A DNA stretch of 63,415 nucleotides from Schoenoplectus triqueter (taxonomy: Eukaryota; Streptophyta; Magnoliopsida; Poales; Cyperaceae): positions 1-63,415 of the forward strand of contig CAXKVV010000389.1 of NCBI GenBank assembly GCA_964058805.1, in the 5' to 3' direction. The notes under the pieces are model-generated. The model saw only the letters and a program-made list of their open reading frames with translations. It ran no database searches and had not been told where the DNA came from. Positions 53,292-63,415 of the stretch are shown here, piece by piece; within the stretch, counting starts at the first letter, position 1, and each line of letters opens with the position of its first letter. Both the position numbers and the translations under genes were made by a program.

Positions 53292-56200
53292 GACACATAA
53301 TTTCATAAAAATTAATATAATTACTCCTAATTATGTCTATTAGAAGATTAACCAAATAACATTTCCATTTGAAAATTCTTTGACACGAATTTTTCATAAA
53401 GAATAAGTAAGATGCATTAAAAATAGCTATTTTTTTTATTTTTGGCTGCATAACTACACATAATTTCACGCAAATTAATATAATTACTCTTAATTATGTC
53501 TATTAAATTATTATCCAATTAACACTCCCATATGAATATCCTATAACAATAATTATTCATAAAACATAAATAAGATACATTTGGAACTACTGTTTAAACA
53601 TGTTATTTAAGATTTTCAGAAATTATTGTCTTATAACTACATAATAATTTTGTGAAAATTAATATAATTACTCCTAATTATGCCTATTAGAATATTATCC
53701 AATTAATACTTCGATATGAACAATAAGTTTGCGCAAAATATAAGTAAGATGCATTAAAAACTACCGTTTAAATTAGTTGATTGAGTTTTTCAAATTTGTT
53801 TGCCGCATAGCTACATATAATTTTGCGCAAATTAATATAATTACTCCTTAAATTGCCTATTATAAGATTATCTAATTAAAACTTCGATATGAATATTCTA
53901 TGTATTTTGGCGCAAAACATAAGTAAAATATATTAAAAACAACGGTTTAAACAAGTTGTCTGATATTTTTAAAAAAATTGGCCCCTTATATACACATAAT
54001 TTCGTGCAAATTAACATAATTATTCCTAATTATACCTATTATAAGATTGTTCAATTAACAATTCGATGTGAATATTCTACGACACTATTTTATCCCAAAA
54101 CACAAGTAAGATGCATTAGAAACAACTATTTAAAAAAAGTTATTAGAGTATCTCAACATTTTTGGCCCCATAACTACACATAATTTATTAAAAATTAATA
54201 AACCACTCCTAATTATGTCTATTAAAATATTATCTAATTAACACTTCCATATGAACATTCTACAACACTAATTCTGCACAAAACATTAGTAGGAGACTTT
54301 AAAAATAGTTGTTTAAACAGAATTATTTTGAGTTTTTTAAAAACTTTGGCCGCATAATTACACATAATTACTTATGAATTAATATAATTACTCCTAAGCA
54401 TTCCTATTATAAGATCTTCTAATTAAAACTTCGATATGAATATTCTATGACGCTATTTTGGCGCAAAATATAAGTAAGATGCATTAAAAATAATTATTTA
54501 AACAACTAATTTGAGATCTTCAAAATTTGTGTGCATAATTGCACATAATTTCTTATAAATTAATATAATTACTCCTAAATATGCCTATCGTAAGATTTTC
54601 CAATTAAAACTTGGATATTAATATCAACACTAATTTTGCACAAAATATAAGTAAGAATCATTAGAAACTGCACACAATTTAATATAAACTTATTTATTTA
54701 AACAAGTTGTATGATCATTCCAATTTTTTGCCGCATAACTGCACACAATTTAATATAAACTTATTTATTTACTCCTAATTACATCTTTTATAAGATTTTT
54801 CAATAAAGATTTTGATATGAATATTCTACGATACTAATTTTTCACAAAAAATAAGTAAGAATAATTAGAAACTGCTATTTAAAAAAGTTGTTTGAGTTTT
54901 CAACATTTTTGCCCCCAGAAATGCACATAATTTCGTGGAAAATATATATACCTACTCCTAATGTTTTCCAATTAAAACATCGATATGAATATTCTACAAC
55001 AACAATTTTGCACAAAACATAAGTAAGATGCGTTAAAAAATGTTGTTCAAATAAGTTGTTTGGCTTTATGAAAAGTTTTGGCCGCAAAACAACACATAAT
55101 TTCATGCAAATTAAAATAATTACTCTTGATTATGCCTATTATAAGATTTTCCTATTAAAACTTCGATATGTATATTCCATGACGCTAATTTTGTGCAAAA
55201 CATAAGTAAGATGCATTCAAAACTGCTGTCTAAACAAGTTATTTGAGTTTTTCATAATTTTTGGCACCATAACTACAAGTAATTTCGTGCAAATTAATAT
55301 TGTTACTCCGAATCATGCCTATTATAAAATTGTCCAATTAAAACTTAGATATGATTATTCTATAACGCTAATATTGCTCAAAACATAATTAAGATGCATT
55401 AAAAACTGTTGTTTAATTAAGTTGTTCGGTTTTATTAAAATTTTTGGCCGCATAACTACAGATAATTTGTTGCAAATTAATATTATTACTCCTAATTATG
55501 CTTATTATAAGATTGTTCAATTAACAGTTCAAAATGAATATTTTAGGGCACTTTTATTCCAAAAAAAAGTAAGAAGCATTAGAAACTGCTATTTAAAAAA
55601 AATAAGTTTTTCAATATTTTTGGCCTCATAACTACACATAATTTTGTGAAAATTAATATAATTATTCATAATTATTCCTTTGAAAATATTAGTCAATTAA
55701 CACTTTAATATGAACACTCTACGACACTAATTTTGCATAAGACATAAGTCGGATGCATTAAAAATACCTGTTTAAATAAGTTGTTTGTGTTTTTCAAAAT
55801 ATTTGGCCACATAAGTGCACATAATTTCATGCAAATTAGTATAATTACTCCTAATTATGTCTATTATAAGATTTTTCAATTAACACTTCAATATGAATAT
55901 CCCACGACACTAATTTTTCATAAAACAAGTAAGCTATATTAGAAACTGCTGTTTAAATAACTTATTTTAGATTTTTAACATTTTGTTACTCATAACTACA
56001 CATAATTTCTCGAAAATTAATTTAATTACTCCTAATTATACCTATTAGAAGATTATCCAATTATTACCTCGATATGAACTTTGTACAACATAAATTTTGC
56101 ACAAAACATAAATAAGATGCATTAAAAACAGTTGTTTGAATTTTTTAAATTATTGGCCGCATAACTATATACAATTTTATAAAAAATAATAAAATTACTT

Positions 56201-58186
56201 CTAAGTATGCCTATCATATGACTGTCCAATTAAAACCTATATATGAATATTTAATGACGCTAATTTTGCACAAAATATAAGTAAGATCCATTAGAAACTA
56301 TTTTTCAACATTTTTAACATTTTTTTGCATCAAAACTACACATAATTTTGAGCGAACTAATATAATTCCTCCTAACTATGTCTATTATGAGATTAACAAA
56401 AACACTTCGATTTGAATATCATAGGACGCTAATTTTTCATAAGACATGAGTAAGATACAATAGAAATTATGGTTTAAACAAGTAGTTTAATTTTTTTAAC
56501 ATTATTGCCTCATAACGACACATAATTTCCTGAAAATTAATATAATTACTGCTAATTATGTCTATTAGAAGATTATCCAAATAACATTTCTATTTGATAA
56601 TTCTACGACACGAATTTTTAATAAAAAATAAATAAGATGCATAAAAAACAGCTGTGTAAACAAGTTGTTTGAGTTTTTTTTTAATTTTTGGCTGCAGAAC
56701 TTCACATAATTTCACGCAAATTAATATAATTACTACTAATTATGCCTATTAAATGATTGTCCAATTAACACTCCAATATGAATATCCTATAACAGTAATT
56801 ATTCATAAAACATAAATGAGATACATTTAGAACTGTTGTTTAAATAAGTTATTTAAGATTTTAAAAAATTATTGTCTCATAACTACATACTAATTTCGTG
56901 AAATTTAATATAATTACTCGTAATTATGCCTATTAGAAGATTATCCAATTAATACTACGATATGAATACTATGTTTGCGCAAAACATAAGTAAGATACAT
57001 TAAAAACTACCGTTCAAATTTTTTTGCCGCATAACTATATATAATTTTGCGCAAATTAATATAATTACTCCTAAAAATGCGTATTATAAGATTATCTAAT
57101 TAAAACTTTGATACGAATATTCTATATCACTATTTTGGCGCAAAACATAAGTAAAATATATTAAAAACAGCTGTTTAAACAAGTTGTCTGACATTTTTAA
57201 AAATTTTGGCCCCGTAAATACGCATAATTCCTTGCCAATTAGTATAACTATTCCTAATTATGCCTATTATAAGATTGTTCAATTAACAATTTGATGTGAA
57301 TATTCTATGACATTATTTTTTCCCAAAACACAAGTAAAATGCATTAGAAACAACTATTTAAAAAAGTTATTCGAGTATCTCAATATTTTTGGCCCCATAA
57401 CTACACATAATTTATTAAAAAATAATATAACCACTCCTAATTATGTCTATTAAAATATTATCTAATTAAGACTTCAATATGAATATTCTACAACACTAAT
57501 TATGTACAAAATATAAGTAGTAGACTTTAACAATAGCTGTTTAAACAGAGTTGTTTTGAGTTTTTTTTAAAAATTTTGGCCGCATAATTACACATAATTT
57601 CTTATGAATTAATATAATTACTCCTCAGCATTCCTATTATAAGATCATCTAATTAAAATTTTGATATAAATATTCTATGACGCTATTTTGGCGTAAAATA
57701 TAACTAAGATGCATTAAAAACAGCTATTTAAACAACTAATTTGAGATCTTCAAAATTTGAGTGCATAACTGAACATAATTTCTTATAAATTAATATAATT
57801 ACTTCTAAATATGCCTATCGTAAGATTTTTCAATTAAAACTTGGATATTAATATTATACAACACTAATTTGCACAAAATAAAGTAAGATGCATTAAAAAA
57901 CTACAGTTTAAACAACTTGTATGATCAATCCAATTTTTTTTTGCCGCATAACTGCACACAATTTCATATAAATTTATATAGTTACTCCTAATTACATCTT
58001 TTATAAGATTTTTCTATTTAGGTTTTGATATGAATATCTTACGATACTAATTTTTCACAAAACATAAATAAGATGTATTAGAAACTTCTATTTAAAAAAG
58101 TTGTTTGAGTTTTCAACATTTTTGCCCCCAGAACTTCACACAATTTTGTGCAAAATATATATACATAATCTTAATTACTCCTAATT
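53292..58186 (+). repeat. AT-rich satellite, right flank, ancestral 18-mer order
   Basis: About 27 diverged monomers in the order I J K L M N O P Q R A B C D E F G H I J K L M N O P Q. Same-type anchors repeat after about 3.25 kb: K at 53735 and 56981 (3246 bp). A at 50186 and 55197 are 3249 bp apart after removing the LTR and one target duplication. So an 18-monomer HOR of about 3.24 kb exists here. It matches the single 18-mer period seen at the left edge (K at 11801 and 15037, 3236 bp). Copies of one type are far more different from each other than in the core. Confidence 0.85.
54667..54771 (+). repeat. 34-bp local duplication in the P/Q region
   Basis: An identical 34-bp segment (starting ACTGCACACAATTTAATATA) occurs at 54667-54700 and 54738-54771. 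The second is in its normal place. The first replaces the GCAGTTTAAATAA part of monomer P. Other P copies (12717 and 57873 anchors) lack it. ACTGCA and TTTAAA words at the edges fit a short template switch between similar monomers. Confidence 0.7.
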
Positions 58187-61100
58187 CCGGGAGCACAAAA
58201 CATGAACACTGGACCCGATGCCCTCGGTACCGCCCCAATCGAGTCCTGGAGCGCAAGGTCGAGGGAACGCAAAACATCAAAACGGGACCAGACGCCCTCG
58301 TTATCACCCCAAACGAGTACGGGAGCGCAAAACATGAAAATGGACCTGGAGCCCTCGGTAGCGCCCAAAACGGGTCGGCGGAACGCAAAACATGACAATG
58401 AGACCAGGCGCACTCGGTATTGCCCCAAACGAGTCTGGGAGCGCAAAACATGAAAAATGGACTCGGCGCCCCTGGTACAGCCCAAAACGGGTCGGGGAAC
58501 GCAAAACATGAAAGCGGAACCCGACGCTATCGGTACCGCCCTAAACAATTCTTGGGGCCCAAAACATGAAAACTGGACCCGGCGCCCTCGGTACGCCAAA
58601 AACGAGATCAGGAGCACAAGATATGAAAACTTGAACTGGCACCTTCAATACCACTGAAAACGAGTCCAGGAGTGCAAAACATCACAATTGGACCCGACGC
58701 CCTCCGTATTGCCCCAAACGAGTCCAGGAGCGCAAAACATGAAAACTGGACGCGACGACCTCGATACCGCCCCAAACGAGTCCGGGAGCGCATAACATTA
58801 AAACTGGACACGACGCCCCCGGTAAATGATAAATCGGGTTGGGGAACGCAAAATATGAAAACAGGACACAACGCCCTCAATATCGCCCTAGATAATTTTG
58901 GGAGCGCAAAACATGAAAACCGAACCCGACGCCCTCGGTACCGTCCAAAACGGGTCGGGGGAACGCAAAATATGAAAACGGGACTAGGCGCCCTCGGTAT
59001 CGCCCCAAACGAGACTGGGAGCGCAAAACGTGAAAACTGGACACGGCGCCCCGGGTACCGCCCAAAACGGGTCGGGGAACGATAATAGAAAAACGGGACC
59101 CGACGCCCTCGGTACCGCCCCCCACGAGTTCGGGAGCGCAAAACTGGACCCGGAGCCCTCGGTACCGCCCAAAATGGGTCGGCGGAACGCAAAACATGAA
59201 AACGGGACAGGGCGCCCTCGGTACTGCCCTAAACGAGTTCAGGAGCGCAAAACATGAAAACTGGACACGGCGCTCCCGGTACAGCCCAAAACAGATTTGG
59301 GAACACAAAACATGAAAACGGGACCCGACACCCTCGGTACCGCCCCCCATGAGATCGGAAGCGCAAAACATGAAAACTAGACCCGGAGCCCATGGTACCG
59401 CCCAAAACGGGTCGGCGGAACGCAAAACATGAAAACGGGATCGAGCGCCCTCGGTACCGCCCCAAACGAGTTCAGGAGTGCAAAACATGAAAATTGGACA
59501 CGACGCCCCCGGTACAGCCCAAAATGGGTCTGGGAACGCAAAACATCAAAATTGGACCTGACGCCCTCGGTACTGCCCAAAACGGGTCGAGGGAACATAA
59601 AACATGAAAATGGGACGAGGCTCCCTCGAAACCGCCCCAAACGAGTCCGAGAGCGTAAAAAAACAAAACTTGACATGGCATCCCCAGTACCGCCCTAAAC
59701 GATTCCGGGTGCGCAAAACATGAAAACTGGACCCGGTGCCCCCGGTACAGCCAAAAAGGGTCGGGGAACGTAAAACATGAAAACGGGAGCCAACGCCCTC
59801 GGTAATGCCCCAAACAATTTCGGTAGAGCAAAATATGAAAACTGGACCCGACGCCCTATGAACCGCCCAAAACGGGTCGGGGAACGTAAAACTTGAAAAT
59901 AGGACCTGTGGCCCAAAGTACCGCCCCGAACGAGTCCGGGAGCGCAAAATAGGAAAACTGGACCCGACGCCCTCGATACCGCCCAAAATGGGTCAGGAAA
60001 CGTAAAACATGAAAACGGGACCCTACGCCCTCGGTACTGCCGAATACGAGTCCGGGAGCGCAAAACTGTAAATGGGACCCGACATCCTCGGTACCGTCGA
60101 AAACGAGGCCAGGAGCGCAAAATATGAAAATGAGACCTTATACCCTCGGTACCGCCGAAAATGAGTCCAGAAACGCAACAGATGAAAGACAGGATATGAC
60201 GTCTTCGGTACCGCCCAAAATGAGTCCGGGAGAACTAAACTTGAAAACAACACCTGACGCCCTCGGTACCATCGAAATAGTGTCCGCGAGCGCAAAACAT
60301 GCAAACGGGACAAGACATCCTCGGTATCGTCGAAAAAGAGTCCGGGAGTGCAAAATAAGAAAACGGAACCCGACGCCCTCGGTATTGTCGAAAATGAGTC
60401 CGAGAGCGAAAAACAAGCAAACGGGACCCAGCTCCCACGAAACCGCCCAAAACGGGTCGGAGAGCGCAAAACATAAACCTAACGCCGACGCCCTCGGTAC
60501 TAACCAAAATGAGTCTGGGAGCGCAAAACATGAAAACAGTACCCAACGCCCACGGTACCGCTGAAAACGAGACCGGCAGCGCAAAACATGAAAACTGGAA
60601 CCGACGCACTCGATACCACCGAAAATGAGTCTGGGAGCGCAAAACATGAAAAATGGAACCGACGCACTTGATACCACCGAAAACGAGTCCGGGAGCACAA
60701 AAAATCAAAATTGGACATGACACCCTCGGTACCGCCCAAAACGGGTTGAGGAACGCCATACATGAAAACGAAACCCGACGCCCTTCGTACCGCCCCAAAC
60801 GAGTCCAGGAGCGCAAAACATTAAAAAGGGACTCGACGCCCTCGATACCATAAAAAACGAGTCCAGAAGCGCAAAACATGAAAATAGGACACTATGCCCT
60901 TGGTACCGCCGAAAACGAGTCCGAGAGCGCAAAACATGAAAATTAGACCCGACGTACTCGGTACCTCCATAAAAGAGTTTAGGAGCGTAAAACATGAAAA
61001 CTGGAACTGTCGCCCTCGATACCGTCGCAAAACGGGACCCGACGTCCTCGGTACCGTCGAAAACAAATCTAGGAGTGAAAAACATGAAAACTGGAACCGG

Positions 61101-63415
61101 TGCCTTCGGTACCGCCCGAAACGGGTCCGGGAGCGCAAAATATGAAAACAGGACCCGACACCCTCGATACTGCCCCAAACGAGTCGTGGAGCGCAAAAGA
61201 TGAAAACTTGATTCGGCGCCTTCGGTACCGCCCAAAACGGGTCCGATAACGCAAAACATTAAAACGAGAATCGGCGCCCTCGGAACCGCCCAAAATGAGT
61301 CTGGGAGCACAAAATATGAAAACAGGACCAGACGCCCTCGGTACCACCAAAAAAGAGTTAAGAAGCGTAAAACATGAAAACGGGACCCGATGCCCTTGGT
61401 TTCGTCAAAATTTAGTCCTAGAGAGCAAAACGTGAAAACGGGACCCGACGCCCTTGATACCGCCCCAAACGAGTCTGGGAGCTCAAAACAAAAATCTGGA
61501 TTCAGCGCCATTGGTAACGCCCAAAACAGGTCTGGTAGCGCAAAACATGAAAACGAGAACCGACGCCCTCGGTACCGCCTTAAATGAGTATGGGAGCACA
61601 AAATATGTAAACGAGACCAGATGCCCTCGATACCGTCGAAAATAAGTTAAGAAGCACAAAACATGAAAATAGGACCCAATGCCCTCTGTACCGTCAAAAA
61701 CTAGTCCTGAAGAACAAAACATGAAAATGAGACATGACGCCCTCGGTAATGTTGAAAATGTGTCCGAAAGCGCAAAACATGCAAACGGGGTCGAGCATTC
61801 TCGATACAGTCGAAAATGAGTTTAGGAGCGCAAAACATGCAAATAGGACCCGACGCCCTAGGTTCCGTCGAAAATGAGTCCGCGAGCGCAAAATATGCAA
61901 ACAGGACCCGACACCCTTGGTACCGTCGAAAACTGGAACCGGCGCCCTCAATACTGCCGAAAATGAGTCAAGGAGCGCAAAACATGAAAATTGGACCCGG
62001 CACCCTCGGTACAGCTCTATACCAGTTCGATAGCGCAAAATATAAAAATTGGACCCGACGCCCTTAGTATCGCCCCATAAGAGTCCGGGAGCGTAAAATA
62101 TGAAAACTGGACCCGACGCCCCTGGTACCGCCCCATAAAAGTCCGGGAGCGCAAACATGAAAATTGGACCCGACGCCCTTGGTACCGCCAAAAACATGTC
62201 GTGGAGCGCAAAATATGAAAATGAGACCCGACGTCCTCGGTACCGCCCAAAATGAGTCCGGGAGACCGAAACATGAAAACGGGTCACGGCGCCCTCAAAC
62301 CGCTGAAAAAGTGTCTGCTAGCGCAAAACATAAAAATGGGACTCGACATCGTCGGTACCGCCCCTAATGAGTTTGGGAGCGCGAAACATGAAAACGAGAC
62401 CCGACGTCCTCGGTATCGTTGAAAACGAGTTTGGGAGCGCAAAACATGAAAATGATACCCAACGCCCCTAATACCGTCGAAAATGAGTCCGGGAGCGCAA
62501 CACATGAAAACTGGACTCGGCGCCCTCGGTACCTCCCAAAACGAGTTTGGGAGCGCAAAACATGAAAATTGGACTCGACGACCTCCGTACCGTGAAAAAC
62601 GATTCCAAGAGCGCAAAACATGCAAACGGGACCAGACATCCTTGGTATAGTCGAAAATGAGTGTAGAAGGGCAAAACATTAAAATAGGAGCCGACGCCCT
62701 CGGTATCGTCGAAAACGAGTCTAGGAGCGCAAAACATGAAAATTAGACCAGACAACCTCGGTACCGACCAAAACGAGTCCGGGATCGCAAAACATGAAAA
62801 TGGGACCCGACGCCCTCGGTACCACCGAAAACGAGACCAGGAGCGCAAAATATGCAGACGAGACCCGACGTTCTCGGTACCGACAAATATGAGTCAAGGA
62901 GCATAAAACATGAAAATGATACCTGATGTCATCCATACCGTCGAAAATGAGTCCGAGAGCGCAAAATATGAAAACTAGGCCGGCGCCCTCGGTAACGCCC
63001 AAAACGAGTCCGGGAGCACAAAACATGAAAACTGGACCCGACGCACTAGATACCGACCAAAACGCATCCAGGAGGGCAAAACATGAAAACTGGACCCGAC
63101 GCCCTCGGTACCGCATAAAACGAGTCTGAGAATGCAAAACATGCAAACGAGACCCGACATCCTCGTTACCTTCGAAAATGAGTCCGGGAGCGTAAAACAT
63201 GGAAACGAGACCCGACGCCCTCGATACCGTAAAAAATATGTCCGGGAGCGCAAAAGAAGAATACTGGACTCAGATCCCTCAGTACCGCACTAAATGAGTC
63301 TGGGAGCGTATAACATAAAAACTAGAACGGGCACTTTCGGTACCGCCCAAAACGGGTTCGGTAGCGCAAAACATGAAAACGGAACACGGCGCCCTCGGTA
63401 CCGCCCCAAACGAGT
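58187..63415 (+). repeat. 58-bp GC-rich satellite array, right
   Basis: About 90 monomers of the same family as 2361-7500, in the same orientation, reaching the window end. It abuts the AT-rich satellite directly: CTCCTAATT (monomer Q) is followed by CCGGGAGCACAAAACATG, with no spacer or module. The first part (to about 60040) alternates two monomer classes. The rest resembles the left array, with GTCGAAAATGAG-type monomers. One truncated monomer occurs at 58250-58275 (GCGCAAGGTCGAGGGAACGC). Confidence 0.97.
58290..60040 (+). repeat. Dimeric (about 116 bp) sub-array, with a tetramer
   Basis: Monomers alternate between class x (AAAACGGGTCGGGGAACGCA, then AAAACGGGAC) and class y (CCAAACGAGTCCGGGAGCGC, then AAAACTGGAC). 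Alternation is imperfect near 58560-58850, where several y monomers follow each other, and there is one xx pair near 59575. Between about 58985 and 59560 a four-monomer period is also visible: GGCGGAACGC at 59181 and 59413 (232 bp apart), and a CCCCCCAYGAG variant at matching positions. So this satellite also builds higher-order units. Confidence 0.8.

Noticed and set aside
11705..58186. CRISPR-like array of regularly spaced repeats
   Set aside because: The whole period is repeat; there are no unique spacers, monomers are 182-183 bp, and the composition and LTR context are eukaryotic.

Overview
This window is almost entirely satellite DNA from a eukaryotic nuclear genome, most likely a plant. 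I found no protein-coding gene, rRNA, tRNA or CRISPR array. The plant assignment is inference: it rests on a 182-183 bp AT-rich satellite with higher-order repeats, a large solo LTR, a telo-box-like AAACCCTAA motif and arrays of a GC-rich satellite on both sides. I cannot name the species.

Layout. 1-1200: degenerate GATGAT/ATGATCAT minisatellite. 1201-2350: a mixed module with a 181-bp tandem repeat, ending in a 109-bp conserved box. 2361-7500: 58-bp GC-rich satellite, plus orientation, about 89 monomers. 7501-7733: AT-rich non-satellite spacer. 7734-10382: the same 58-bp satellite inverted, about 46 monomers. 10383-11579: a second module related to the first, ending in the same box. 11580-11704: GC-rich linker. 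11705-58186: AT-rich satellite of 182-183 bp monomers, interrupted once by a 1757-bp solo LTR (51530-53286) with 5-bp target duplications. 58187-63415: 58-bp satellite again, plus orientation, running off the window.

The central result concerns the AT-rich array. Its core (13121-49965) is 18 complete copies and one partial copy of an 11-monomer higher-order repeat (HOR) of 1947-1981 bp. The monomer types are named A to K here. Both flanks are older and more diverged. They keep a longer cyclic order of 18 monomer types (A to R, about 3.24 kb). The 11-mer looks like an 18-mer that lost seven monomers (L to R) by recombination between K and a uniquely deleted R monomer. That deleted R still sits at the left edge of the core. 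Variants are shared by runs of neighbouring units, which dates expansion in blocks. All length differences between units come from three sites: a poly-T tract with one adjacent A, a 2-bp A-tract change and a 30-bp deletion.

A functional centromere is a reasonable hypothesis for the core (long, nearly uninterrupted, homogenised inside and decayed outside), but sequence alone cannot separate it from non-centromeric heterochromatin.
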